Shown: positions 25,877 to 34,601, counted from the stretch's first letter. The stretch is DNA of 64,000 nt from Paenibacillus sp. sptzw28 (GCF_019550795.1 NZ_CP080545.1:513001-577000), one strand, 5' to 3'. Numbers and translations: made by a program. The notes: a model not told the origin generated them from the sequence alone.

Positions 25877-27142
25877 TTAATAGGCCAGTACAAAGGCTCC
25901 CCCTGCTGCAATTTGTGTTTCATCTGCAATACTGGTTAGTTTCGGGGTCGAGTTGTAATCGGCCGCTTCGATTCCGGGCGCTTGGCTGTTTTTATTAACG
26001 CCCCATGCCCATACGCGGCCCTGTTCATCGAGCGCAAGCGAGAAGTCGTGGCCGGCGGCGATACTGGTAATTGCCGGAAGGCCGTCAACGACTTCGGGTA
26101 CGAAGACCCCTTCGAGATTACCGAGATTTTTGCCCAGCTGTCCACTGTTATCGGCGCCCCACGCCCACACTTTTCCACCCTTGTCCAGCGCCATGGAATG
26201 ACGTGTGCTGGTTGCAAGCTCCACGATGCCTGTCAGCCCCGGAATTGTCTCGGCGGGTACAATATCCGCTGTCGGATAGCCAAGCTGCCCATAAGCATTG
26301 CAGCCTTTGGACTTGACTGTGCCGTCAGCCTGAAGCGCCAGTACATGGCCGAAGCCCGCTACGATCTGGATGCTGCCCGCCAGTTCTGGAATTTCAATCG
26401 GTGTCAGGCTGCTCACGGCCACAAAGCCCTGAAATTCACAGAGCTCCTGCGTGTCGCTGCTGCTTGGATCGGCATTGGCATCGACATAGTAGCTAATACC
26501 GGTTGCCGACTGGCCGATCAGCCGCATGAGCTCGGCAAACGTCCGTTTAGTGTCTTTCGCGCACTTGGCGCCCCAGCCGTAAACTTTCTCATTCTCAAGC
26601 GTCGCCAGCGAGAAGCGGTGCCCGGCGGCTATACTGATGGCTTTGCCCGGCAAGCTGATTCGGACCGGTTTGCGCAGATCAGCACGGTCGCCCGTCCCAA
26701 GCTGACCCGCGATATTATTGCCCCAGACCCAAACATTGCCGTTACTATCGAGCGCCATGCTGTGGCGGAATCCTGCGCTAATCTTGATAATTGATGGCAG
26801 CCCCTCAATCTTTTGCGGACCGCTGACAATGCCCTTAGCGCTGTCAATGCCGACTTGACCGTAGGTATTATCGCCCCAAGCGTACACCGTCCCATTCTCA
26901 GTGAGCGCGAGCGAATGATCAAAGCCCGCCGCTACCTGCGCGACTTTCTCGGGGATATCGATTGTGCTGCTCGTGCCGCTGGTCGAGTAGTTGGCGAGCT
27001 GCCCGTGGGCGTTCCTGCCGCTGCCCGAAATGACTGTTTCACCGGCAGCGCTTTTAGGAGTCAAGCTGTATACCGCGCCTGCGATCACTGCTGCGGCTGC
27101 AATGGCAAAGATAACCGTATACGGGGTAATCTGTCTGCTCAT
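25877..27142 (-). CDS. Exported RCC1-repeat (beta-propeller) protein
   Basis: A 421-residue protein. An N-terminal hydrophobic segment (VIFAIAAAAVIAGAVYSL, residues 9-26) is a signal anchor. The rest is about seven RCC1-like units of the form GxxHSLAL...G.VWAWGxNxxGQLG, for example VAAGFDHSLALTENGTVYAW and ISAGFRHSMALD. One unit is interrupted by a 50-residue insert with cysteines (KCAKDTKR and QELCEFQGF). RCC1 propellers usually mediate protein-protein binding; extracellular ones in bacteria are poorly understood. It starts three bases after the dioxygenase-like gene ends and lacks a clear ribosome site, so translation is probably coupled. Confidence 0.88.
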   Translation of the reverse strand: MSRQITPYTVIFAIAAAAVIAGAVYSLTPKSAAGETVISGSGRNAHGQLANYSTSGTSSTIDIPEKVAQVAAGFDHSLALTENGTVYAWGDNTYGQVGIDSAKGIVSGPQKIEGLPSIIKISAGFRHSMALDSNGNVWVWGNNIAGQLGTGDRADLRKPVRISLPGKAISIAAGHRFSLATLENEKVYGWGAKCAKDTKRTFAELMRLIGQSATGISYYVDANADPSSSDTQELCEFQGFVAVSSLTPIEIPELAGSIQIVAGFGHVLALQADGTVKSKGCNAYGQLGYPTADIVPAETIPGLTGIVELATSTRHSMALDKGGKVWAWGADNSGQLGKNLGNLEGVFVPEVVDGLPAITSIAAGHDFSLALDEQGRVWAWGVNKNSQAPGIEAADYNSTPKLTSIADETQIAAGGAFVLAY

Positions 27143-27145
27143 ATA

Positions 27146-27838
27146 CTAGTTAGTGGCGATTCGATAATTGAATGTAGTGGTTGGCACGCCGTCAACAGTA
27201 GTGAATGTGACTTGGTTGTACGCGGGCAAGCTCTGGGCAATATTGTCCTCGGAGGCGGGCATTTGGTCGCCTTCGAGACTCGGGATGATCAGCTGGGTAA
27301 TTACGCCTTTGTAACCGTCTGCGGTTGTATTGGTATGAATGTGGCGCGTACGTCCCGTGTATTCACCCGGATAAATAGTTGTGTATTCGTAGTAACCGTT
27401 CGCATCTGTCAGTACATAGCCGCGCAGCGACAGCTCATCGGCAGAAAAATTATTTGCCGATCCATTGGTATTGGGGTGGTAGCTGCCTCCGTCGTCTGCA
27501 TGCCATATTTCAATCTTGGCGCCGGCGACAGGTGTTGTACCCGTGGCTCCCGCATAGACGTAACCCTGCACCTTGATTTTGCTGCCTGTCAGGTTGTCAT
27601 AGTTCAGGTTGCCGTCAGAGAGCTCGCTGGTATCGGTTATGTAGTAGGGCCCTTGGGTGACTTGCTGGGTCAGCCCGCTGTCGTCCGCGGTCTCCGCGCC
27701 GTCGGTGCCTGTAGATGTACCGGTCGCCGGTGAGGTATTATTGCTGGTTGCCGGGTTGGAGGAATTGCTTGCGGAACAGCCTCCAATAATTATCACTGCT
27801 GCTAATAATGAGATGATGAATGAATTGCGTATTTTCAT
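27146..27838 (-). CDS. Intradiol ring-cleavage dioxygenase-like lipoprotein
   Basis: A 230-residue lipoprotein. The signal peptide ends in IIIGGCSAS, so Cys20 is lipidated and the protein faces outward. After a 30-residue S/T/N linker comes a domain like intradiol dioxygenases: TQGPYYI, AGAKIEIWHAD (the WHAD strand is a hallmark), GYYEYTTIYPGEYTGRTRHIH. The iron ligands of the family are two Tyr and two His; candidates are the Tyr of GPYY, the Tyr of PGEY, and both His of RHIH. So a mononuclear ferric site looks complete. AGGAGG lies 10 bases before ATG 27838. It leads a three-gene operon with the RCC1 and MFS-cupin genes. Confidence 0.85.
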   Translation of the reverse strand: MKIRNSFIISLLAAVIIIGGCSASNSSNPATSNNTSPATGTSTGTDGAETADDSGLTQQVTQGPYYITDTSELSDGNLNYDNLTGSKIKVQGYVYAGATGTTPVAGAKIEIWHADDGGSYHPNTNGSANNFSADELSLRGYVLTDANGYYEYTTIYPGEYTGRTRHIHTNTTADGYKGVITQLIIPSLEGDQMPASEDNIAQSLPAYNQVTFTTVDGVPTTTFNYRIATN

Positions 27839-27870
27839 AAGTTGTCTCCCTCCTATTTTTGTTCCATGTG

Positions 27871-27957
27871 ATTATAACACTGAGGATGGCCGGTTGTGGC
27901 TGAAAGATTGCTGAATCTTGCCATCTGATCCCTGGAGAATAGCAGCAGTCCGGTTGT
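27871..27957 (-). promoter_or_regulatory. Divergent promoter region with repeated ACAACCGG
   Basis: On the minus strand a TATAAT (27871-27876) lies upstream of the dioxygenase operon but lacks a sigma-A -35. The octamer ACAACCGG occurs twice on that strand (27890-27897 and 27950-27957, 60 bases apart). AAC-containing -35 boxes are typical of ECF sigma factors, and an unusual sigma factor is encoded on the other side of this region. The link is inference. Confidence 0.35.
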
Positions 27958-28006
27958 CAGAAAATCAATCTTTAAAGCGTCTATATACAAGGTCGACGAT
28001 TGCGGG

Positions 28007-29806
28007 GTGAACACACTGAACGACGTAAAGTTGGAAGAACTGGAATATCAGGCGGGTGAGACTGCAGAAGATCCGGCTGAGGAGATGGAGGACGGCGAGC
28101 TCGTGAAGCTCGCCCGGACAGGTGACAGCGAAGCGTTCGGCGAGCTCATTCGCCGCCATAGGGCCAAGCTTTACGGCTATGCGCAGACGATTACCCAAGA
28201 GGCGGTTACGGCCGAGGATATCGTCCAGGATGCGCTTGTTCGCGCTTTTCTTCATATGGGTACGCTCGTGGATACAGCCCGTTTCCTGCCTTGGCTGCAC
28301 CGGATCGTACGCAATCAGGCGTATTCGCAGCTTAGGCGAAAGATGAATGCCAAGGAGCAGACGTTTGTCTCGCTGCAGCGCTTTAATGCCGGCCAAGAGG
28401 TTCACGATGACCGAGGGTGGGGCGATATGGACGCTATTCTGCACCGGTTATCCGTGCGCCGAACCCCTGAGGCGGGGACTTACGGGAATCCGGAAGAGCA
28501 GCTGCTGCGCAAGGAAATGACCGAAACGATCACCGGTCTGCTGCGCTGTCTGAATGTGCGCGAGCGGCAAATATTCGAAGCCCATTTCTTTGGCCAACTG
28601 CCGCCGAATGAAATCGCCGGGCTGTTCCGGGTATCGCAGGCGAACGTCTATCAGATCATTTCCCGCTCCCGTAGGAAAGTCGTACAGGAACGAGTTCGCG
28701 TCGTCGTCGACCAATACGTTAACAGCCGAAAGGATTTGAGGTCGATGAAGCAAGTAACGCTGCAGGTGACCAATGCGCCCTGCGGGGAGGAATCCTGGAC
28801 GAGCGTGGCAGGCGTGCTGCACCGGCTGCTCCGGCATACCGGGCAGAAGCAGCTGTCTTTCGCCATGGCGATGGGGCTTACAGGCCATGCTTTCCGCATT
28901 TCAATTGTCGCCAAAGAGGTGCACATCGCGGGGCCGACCGCTTATGATTTTGACAAGGTGCTGACGGAAGGGCTGCGCTGCCTCGGACTGCGTGCAATCT
29001 CCGTTTCGGGCATGAAACCGCAGCACGGGCCTAATGCCAGTCTCGCTGATCCGTCTCTGCTAACCGCCGCCGCGATGGAGAAGCGCCAGCTCCACCAATC
29101 GCTGCCGGAGGCGCTCTCCTTGATCCACAGGTCGCTTGACCGCGGCTTTCCAGTTATTGCATGGGACTTGTTTATGCCGGAGTTCTCCCTCATTTACGGG
29201 TATGACGACGGCAAGCGCGAGCTGCAGGCAATGGAATACGGCCATGCCAAGACGCTCCCTTACGCGAATCTGGGCAGAGGCTTCCTGGAAGACCTGTTCG
29301 TCCTGTCGGTTGAAGACGATCGGTCCGATATCGGAGTGCGCGAGAGCTTGCGCCGCGCGCTGGCTATGATTCTGGGCCATTACAACGGAGATGAACCGGC
29401 GCAGGCCGGAGTGACACGGGGAATTGCCGCCTATGATGAGTGGTGCGGTGCTTTGCGCGGCGGGGAGGTTGAGCCGAACGGAAATGCATATAATGCCGCG
29501 GTTGTCCGGGATGCCCGTCGTTATGCCGAACAATTTCTTATGGAGATGACCGAATTATGGAAAGCGGGCACGCACCCCGGAGATGAGCAGATCCGGGCGT
29601 GGTTAGGGGAAGCCGCGGAACTTTACGGCAGCATGGGCGGTCCTTTTAACGAACTGTGCGATATGTTCCCTTTTCCGGAAGGCGGGCAGCCAGGCGATCC
29701 GGCTCAGTCAGCGCGTGCGGTGCACCTTCTTCAGCGCATTCAGGAGCTCGAACGGCTGTCGGTCGCACTGCTTAAGCGGATTTACGGGCAGCTCGGTACA
29801 AAATAG
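28007..29806 (+). CDS. Sigma-70 family factor fused to a large C-terminal BtrH/C39-like domain
   Basis: A 599-residue protein, three times the length of a normal ECF sigma factor. Residues about 30-110 are region 2 (FGELIRRHRAKLYGYA, AEDIVQDALVRAFLHM, FLPWLHRIVRNQAYSQLRR). Residues about 170-230 are region 4 (LNVRERQIFEAHFFGQLPPNEIA, FRVSQANVYQIISRSRRK). The remaining 360 residues contain NAPCGEESWTSVAGVLHRLL, MAMGLTGHAFRIS, and RGFPVIAWDLFMPEFSLIYGYDDG. That order resembles papain-like folds of the BtrH/peptidase C39 kind, with a conserved Cys but without the usual His-Phe before the strand. So the extra domain may sense rather than cut. GTG 28007 has only a weak ribosome site; start uncertain. 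Confidence 0.8.
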   Translation: MNTLNDVKLEELEYQAGETAEDPAEEMEDGELVKLARTGDSEAFGELIRRHRAKLYGYAQTITQEAVTAEDIVQDALVRAFLHMGTLVDTARFLPWLHRIVRNQAYSQLRRKMNAKEQTFVSLQRFNAGQEVHDDRGWGDMDAILHRLSVRRTPEAGTYGNPEEQLLRKEMTETITGLLRCLNVRERQIFEAHFFGQLPPNEIAGLFRVSQANVYQIISRSRRKVVQERVRVVVDQYVNSRKDLRSMKQVTLQVTNAPCGEESWTSVAGVLHRLLRHTGQKQLSFAMAMGLTGHAFRISIVAKEVHIAGPTAYDFDKVLTEGLRCLGLRAISVSGMKPQHGPNASLADPSLLTAAAMEKRQLHQSLPEALSLIHRSLDRGFPVIAWDLFMPEFSLIYGYDDGKRELQAMEYGHAKTLPYANLGRGFLEDLFVLSVEDDRSDIGVRESLRRALAMILGHYNGDEPAQAGVTRGIAAYDEWCGALRGGEVEPNGNAYNAAVVRDARRYAEQFLMEMTELWKAGTHPGDEQIRAWLGEAAELYGSMGGPFNELCDMFPFPEGGQPGDPAQSARAVHLLQRIQELERLSVALLKRIYGQLGTK

Positions 29807-29883
29807 GATGAACTTAGCACTTGCAACCTCGTCTCCGATCGGATAAAATCTTGTCTGAACACTAATATGCAGGGGGTGGGAGA

Positions 29884-29958
29884 ATGAGAAAGCTGCTGCT
29901 TAACCGGAAGCGGACTTTTTTATTTTTCCTTTCCTCCTCTGTGAAACACCAAGGCTAA
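29884..29958 (+). CDS. Possible 24-residue peptide
   Basis: ATG 29884 follows GGGGGTGGGAG and encodes a short basic-then-hydrophobic peptide (MRKLLLNRKRTFLFFLSSSV at its start). It ends within the hairpin of a terminator. It may be a leader peptide of the downstream kinase gene or chance. Nothing else supports it. Confidence 0.2.
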   Translation: MRKLLLNRKRTFLFFLSSSVKHQG

Positions 29959-29977
29959 CCGGCTTTGGTGTTTTTTT
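29945..29977 (+). terminator. Terminator downstream of the fused sigma factor gene
   Basis: AACACCAA-GGC pairs with GGC-TTTGGTGTT and is followed by seven T. Confidence 0.85.
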
Positions 29978-30006
29978 ATTATGGCGGGAGCCGGAGGTGC
30001 AGGCGA

Positions 30007-30762
30007 ATGAGAAGGTATAAGCGAGTACTGATCAAGTTGAGCGGCGGTGCGGTTGCCGGCAGGAGCGAGGTTGGTTTTGATCCGGAGAGGCTGAACCATA
30101 TCGCCAGCGAAATGATGGCGGTCGCCCGGATGGGTGTCGAGGTTGGGATTGTCATTGGCGGCGGCAATATCTTTCGCGGCAATCTTGCGGAGAACTGGGG
30201 AATCGAGCGCGCCGAGGCTGACAATATCGGAACGCTTGCCACTGTCGTGAACAGCCTCATGCTGCGTGGTGTTCTCAAATCGAAGACGGATAAAGAGGTC
30301 CGCGTCATGAGCGCGATACCAATCTCTGCGGTGGCGGAGCCTTACATTCGGCTGAGGGCGATACACCATTTGGAGAAAGGTTATATGGTTATCTTCGCCG
30401 GAGGTAACGGTCAGCCATATGTGACAACCGACTATCCGTCGGTTCAGCGTGCGATTGAAGTGAACAGCGACGCGCTGCTTGTTGCGAAGCAGGGAGTAGA
30501 CGGCGTGCTAAGCGGCGACCCGAAGACTTGTCCGGACGCGGTAAAATACCGCTCGCTCCATTATGACGACGTGCTGCGCCAGAACTTGAGAGTAATGGAT
30601 CCCTCCGCTTTTATTCTGGCAAAAGACTATCATTTGCCGATACATGTCTTCAACTTCGACACGCCGGGTTCGATGAAAGCGATCTGCGAGGGCAGCGACG
30701 TCGGAACGATTATCAGCGCTAACTCTGTCATGACCTTCGATGAAGAGCTGAAGACGACGTAA
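30007..30762 (+). CDS. UMP kinase paralogue (amino acid kinase family)
   Basis: A 251-residue amino acid kinase. It resembles UMP kinase throughout: KRVLIKLSGGAVAG, VGIVIGGGNIFRGN, AEPYIRLRAIHHLEKGY, VIFAGGNGQPYVTTDY, VDGVLSGDPKTCPDAVKY, VMDPSAFILAKD. The kinase phosphorylates UMP to UDP. Bacterial pyrH is normally between tsf and frr; here it stands alone behind a terminator, and KLSGEAL has become KLSGGAV and TGNPYF has become NGQPYV. It is therefore probably a second, diverged copy. ATG 30007 follows GGAGG by nine bases; the frame is open further up to 29965. Confidence 0.8.
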   Translation: MRRYKRVLIKLSGGAVAGRSEVGFDPERLNHIASEMMAVARMGVEVGIVIGGGNIFRGNLAENWGIERAEADNIGTLATVVNSLMLRGVLKSKTDKEVRVMSAIPISAVAEPYIRLRAIHHLEKGYMVIFAGGNGQPYVTTDYPSVQRAIEVNSDALLVAKQGVDGVLSGDPKTCPDAVKYRSLHYDDVLRQNLRVMDPSAFILAKDYHLPIHVFNFDTPGSMKAICEGSDVGTIISANSVMTFDEELKTT

Positions 30763-30830
30763 TATCATATAAATAAGATCGGTCATCAATAATGTGGATA
30801 ATATATTTCATCTCAGGAGGAGATAACCGA

Positions 30831-31222
30831 ATGGCACAATTAAGGCCTTATATATTCAGCGAGGATGCCCGCAGTCAGGCGGCTTTCTACGCGGATGCGC
30901 TCGGCGGGGAAATTGTGGACGTGAAGACATACGGCGACGCGCCTCATGCTGAGGAAAGCATGAAGGATCGCGTTATGCATTTGGTGCTGCAGGCAGCGGG
31001 CCAGCGGTTTTACATGGCGGATTCGGGTCCGGTCGATCGGGGTAATGGTATGGACCTGAGCTTGAATTTGCGACAGACGAGGAAGCGGGACAAGCATTCA
31101 AGAAACTGTCGGAAGGCGGAAAAGTGATCATGCCGTTCGAGCGGATGTTTTGGGGAACGATGTTCGGACGGCTTGAAGATCCGTTCGGTGTGCGCTGGCA
31201 AATTGCCACCGAGCAACAATAA
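30831..31222 (+). pseudogene. PhnB-like VOC protein gene with a frameshift
   Basis: ATG 30831 (after AGGAGG) begins LRPYIFSEDARSQAAFYADALGGE, then DRVMHLVLQAAGQRFYMAD, typical of PhnB/3-demethylubiquinone-methyltransferase-like VOC proteins. At about 31063 the reading frame shifts: in the original frame the protein degenerates into RQTRKRDKHSRN and stops at 31127, while the frame one base back continues EFATDEEAGQAFKKLSEGG and MFGRLEDPFGVRWQI to a stop at 31222. A one-base deletion restores everything. It may be a true inactivation or a sequencing error. Confidence 0.8.
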
Positions 31223-31245
31223 TAGGATCCGAGGTGAGCGCAGAA

Positions 31246-32123
31246 GTGGCGGGGCAGTCAGTTAATCAACCGCAGGCGTTGCCAAGCGGGCTTATCCTAA
31301 GCAGCGAGCCACTCGGCTGGCAGCATCTATCGCTCACGAAATGGGAAGGGGTCGCTCCGCAGGAGGCCGACGAACAGGCTTACCTGCGCATCTCATCGTC
31401 ATCCATATGACGCCACAGCCCGTCGGCGTTGAGGAACGCGGCGACGGGCTTAAAGCCAAAGGAATTGCAAAGGCAGGCGATATTAATGTATTTTCTGCGG
31501 GCGAGCGAAGCTACTGCAGCTGGGATAGCGAGCTGTCCTTCGTGAGGCTGGACCTGTCACCGGCTTATGTACGTCAGGTTGCGCAGCAAATTGAAGCGCC
31601 GGGCTCCGGCAGCACCGAGCTGCGGCATAAGCTCAGGGCGAATGATCCGAAGCTGTTCCAACTCAGTCAATGGCTTGTTGATGCGGCCGGCCAGAGCGGA
31701 CTTGGCGGCCAGCTGTACATGGACTCGTTAACCAATCTGCTTACGGTTCATCTACTCCGGCAATACGGACCGGCAGGACAAAAGCAAGCTAAGGAGCCAA
31801 GCCGGATGGCTGACCGCGAAGTCGCGCGGGCGGTCGAGTATATGCATTCGCATTTGGACCGCGACATTTCGCTCGATGAGCTGTCCGCTTGCGCCAGCGT
31901 CAGCTCGTCGCATATGACCCGTCTTTTCAAGCAAGCAACCGGCTTTACGCCGCATCAATATCTTATCTGCTTGCGCGTGGAACGAGCAAAGTCGCTCATC
32001 CGCAGCCGAGCGTTTACGATGGGCGAAATTGCGGCTTCCGTCGGATTTGCGGATCAAAGCCATATGAACCGGCATTTCAAACGCATTACGGGGCAGACGC
32101 CTAAGGCTTTTGGTCGGCAGTGA
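31246..32123 (+). pseudogene. AraC-family regulator gene with a frameshift near its 5' end
   Basis: A frame from GTG 31246 (or GTG 31234) reads GLILSSEPLGWQHLSLTKWEG and EADEQAY, then stops at 31410. The sensible continuation (PAHLIVIHMTPQPVGVEERG) is in another frame from about 31383. It runs to 32123 with a full AraC DNA-binding domain: RDISLDELSACASVSSSHMTRLF, FTPHQYL, and GEIAASVGFADQSHMNRHFKRITG. Again a one-base deletion would explain it. If real, an internal ATG at 31341 could still give a shortened protein with an intact DNA-binding domain. Confidence 0.75.
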
Positions 32124-32158
32124 GGTATAGTCGGTTAATCTTAATATAATGTGAAAGG

Positions 32159-32184
32159 CCGCGGGTATGATCCTGCGGTTTTTT
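32159..32184 (+). terminator. Terminator after the AraC gene
   Basis: CCGCGGG pairs with CCTGCGG (one mismatch), followed by TTTTTT. Confidence 0.75.
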
Positions 32185-32263
32185 ATGTTTACAACTTCAT
32201 TTTGTGTATAATGTCTTTATATTAACAAGTAACTTTAAAAAATATATTGAGGAGGAGAGCATT

Positions 32264-33289
32264 ATGTCTCATTTGAACCAACCTTTTACGTTTAAAAGCC
32301 TGTCGCTGCGCAACCGCATCGTAATGCCCCCGATGTGTCAATATTCCGTGGAGGCCAAGGACGGCAAGCCGAATGCATGGCATGACGTGCATTATATATC
32401 GCGGGCGGTGGGAGGTACCGGCCTTATCATAATGGAGATGACCGATGTCGAACCGGACGGCCGCATCAGTAATTACGATCTCGGTTTATGGTCGGACGAA
32501 CAAGTGCCGGCGTTTGCCCGAGTGATTGACGGTGTGCACCGGTACGGAGCGAAGATCGGCATTCAAATCGCCCACGCCGGCCGGAAGGCCGAGAATGCGG
32601 AGGTGCCGGTGGGTCCTTCGGCTCTCCGGTACAGCGAGAAGTATAAACAACCGCGCGCTATGACGACCGATGAGGTTCGTGCGATGGTCGGCAAGTTCGG
32701 GGACGCCGCGCGAAGAGCGGTGGCTGCCGGAGTGGACACGATCGAGCTGCATGGGGCTCATGGCTACCTGATCCACCAGTTCCACTCGCCGTCGATTAAT
32801 AACCGGGACGATGAATACGGACGGGAGCGGTGGCGGTTTGGCGTCGAGGTCGTAAAGGCGGTCAAGGCTCAATTACCTTCAGATATGCCGCTGCTAATGA
32901 GGATCTCTGCGATCGAGTATGTAGACGACGGTTATGATATTGATTATGCCATCGAGATGGCCCGGCATTACCGTGATGCGGGAGTGGATATATTCAACGT
33001 GAGCAGCGGAGGGGAAGGCCCTGCAGGCAAGCGCAAGCCTGGTAACTATCCCGGCTACCAGGTGCCGTTTGCCCGCCAAATCAAGGATGAGCTGGGCGTG
33101 CCCGTCATCGCCTGCGGCAGTTTGGATGACCCGAAGCTTGCCCAATCCGTAGTAGCCAATGGGGATGCTGATCTTGTAGCGGTCGGACGGGGTATGCTGA
33201 ACGATCCGTACTGGGCGGCGCATGCGATCCGCGCTACCGGCGGCGACAAGAACGGGCTGCTGCCGCGGCAGTATGACCGGATTGTCTGA
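32264..33289 (+). CDS. namA: NADPH dehydrogenase, Old Yellow Enzyme family (NamA/YqjM-like)
   Basis: A 341-residue FMN protein of the thermophilic-like/YqjM branch of Old Yellow Enzymes, which reduce activated C=C bonds of enones, quinones and nitro compounds. RNRIVMPPMCQYS holds the class-typical Cys25. HDVHYISRAVGGTGLIIMEMT, KIGIQIAHAGRKA and ELHGAHGYLIHQF (His-x-x-His pair for the substrate) are intact. ATG 32264 follows GAGGAGGAG, and the longer frame from 32204 is rejected. A TATAAT lies at about 32204, probably its -10. A strong terminator follows. Confidence 0.9.
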   Translation: MSHLNQPFTFKSLSLRNRIVMPPMCQYSVEAKDGKPNAWHDVHYISRAVGGTGLIIMEMTDVEPDGRISNYDLGLWSDEQVPAFARVIDGVHRYGAKIGIQIAHAGRKAENAEVPVGPSALRYSEKYKQPRAMTTDEVRAMVGKFGDAARRAVAAGVDTIELHGAHGYLIHQFHSPSINNRDDEYGRERWRFGVEVVKAVKAQLPSDMPLLMRISAIEYVDDGYDIDYAIEMARHYRDAGVDIFNVSSGGEGPAGKRKPGNYPGYQVPFARQIKDELGVPVIACGSLDDPKLAQSVVANGDADLVAVGRGMLNDPYWAAHAIRATGGDKNGLLPRQYDRIV

Positions 33290-33328
33290 AGTCTTAGTTC
33301 TGCCTGCCACTTGCTTGTAAGCGCCACA

Positions 33329-33371
33329 AAGAGGATGAAGGATTCCTTGAATCTCCTCATCCTCTTTTTTT
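33329..33371 (+). terminator. Terminator after namA
   Basis: AAGAGGATGA pairs with TCATCCTCTT, with more inner pairing (GGATTC/GAATC), followed by eight T. Confidence 0.9.
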
Positions 33372-34453
33372 TCGGTGGCGATCAACTTATCGTCGTCTCT
33401 CCGGTCAAATCCGACGGGAACCGAAACGGAACCTTATTGTTTGCCATTTCCTCACTGCAGCCGGTCATAGGCGCGGCCAGCGTCATCCGTGATTTTTCTT
33501 GGTATGCGTTTGGAATCGCGTTCGTTCTGGTGCCGATTCTCGCATTCCTATATGCAGGTATTCTTACCCGACCTCTCCGATCCTTGAACGAACTCGCCGG
33601 AAGGCTGGCATCGCTCGATTTCTCCACCCGCATCCGGTGGCGCCGCAAGGACGAGATCGGCAAGCTGGCGCAGACCTTCGATTTTCTGGCGGATAACCTG
33701 CAAGGGGCACTCGCTGAGCTTCATGAAGCGAACGACAAGCTGCGGGAGGATATCGAGAGGGGAAAAGCGCTTGAGCGGATGCGTCGCGATTTTGTGGCCG
33801 GGGTGTCGCATGAGCTCAAAACGCCGCTAAGTCTGATCGGAGGGTATGCGGAGGGCTTGCAGGACAACATCGGTGCCGGAGCCAAGCGGGAGAGGTACGC
33901 GGAGGTTATCCTGGACGAGACGCGTCGCATGTCCGCCATTGTCGGTGATATGCTCGACCTGTCCCATCTTGAAGCCGGACAATACCGGCTGAACAGCGAG
34001 CCCTTCGATGCCGCGGAGCTGCTGAGGGAATCGGCCGAGCACGCGGAAGCGCTTGGAGCGGGAAGAAATATCCGAGTCGAAATGTCTATTCCGGAAGAAG
34101 AGAATGGATTCATCGAAGTGGCGGCCGACAGGTTCCGGATCGGCCAAGTACTCACTAATCTGGTGACCAACGCCGTGCGGCATGCCCCGGAAGGGGGAAC
34201 GGTCACTTTATCGACTATCCGGGAGGCGGGCGGATGGCGCTTCTCTGTCCATAATGAGGGTGAGCCCATTCCGCAGGAGGAGCTCCCGCGCATCTGGGGC
34301 CAATTTTACCGTGTAGACAAAGCGCGTACCCGGGAAAGCGGCGGTACCGGTATCGGACTCGCCATTGTGAAGCCCAGGAACGAGAGGGGAGGCGTGACGT
34401 TCGCTTTCACGCTTCCCGCAGGGGAAATAGTTAAACAAGATGCTGTAGCGTAA
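33372..34453 (+). pseudogene. Decayed sensor histidine kinase (5' truncated, C-terminal deletion)
   Basis: The readable protein begins in the middle of a sensor domain (GDQLIVVSPVKSDGNRNG). It continues with one transmembrane helix (YAFGIAFVLVPILAFLYAGI), HAMP, a HisKA domain with FVAGVSHELKTPLSLI (phospho-accepting His) and an ATPase domain with QVLTNLVTNAVRHAPEGG and GGTGIGLAIVK. No start codon, first transmembrane helix or response regulator is present; the sequence begins right at the T run of the namA terminator. After GLAIVK about 14 residues usual for the family are missing before VTFAFTLPAG. Both ends are therefore damaged. Probably non-functional. Confidence 0.75.
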
Positions 34454-34601
34454 GCTCTGGCATCTTGCGTTATGAGGCGGTAAATCAATAACAGTAAAAG
34501 GAAATTACAGCTTTTTGTTGAATACTTGAAGAATCTCGCAAATATCTTATTTTGATGACTTTTCAAGAGCTTTTCATAATGACCATTAAAGGACTGATAA
34601 A

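Noticed and set aside
25982..26794. 270-residue plus-strand open frame
   Set aside because: It is a shadow of the RCC1-repeat gene and has no recognisable motif.
34437..34466. Hairpin CAAGATGC/GCATCTTG at the end of the decayed kinase
   Set aside because: No T run follows, and the loop is large; not supported as a terminator.
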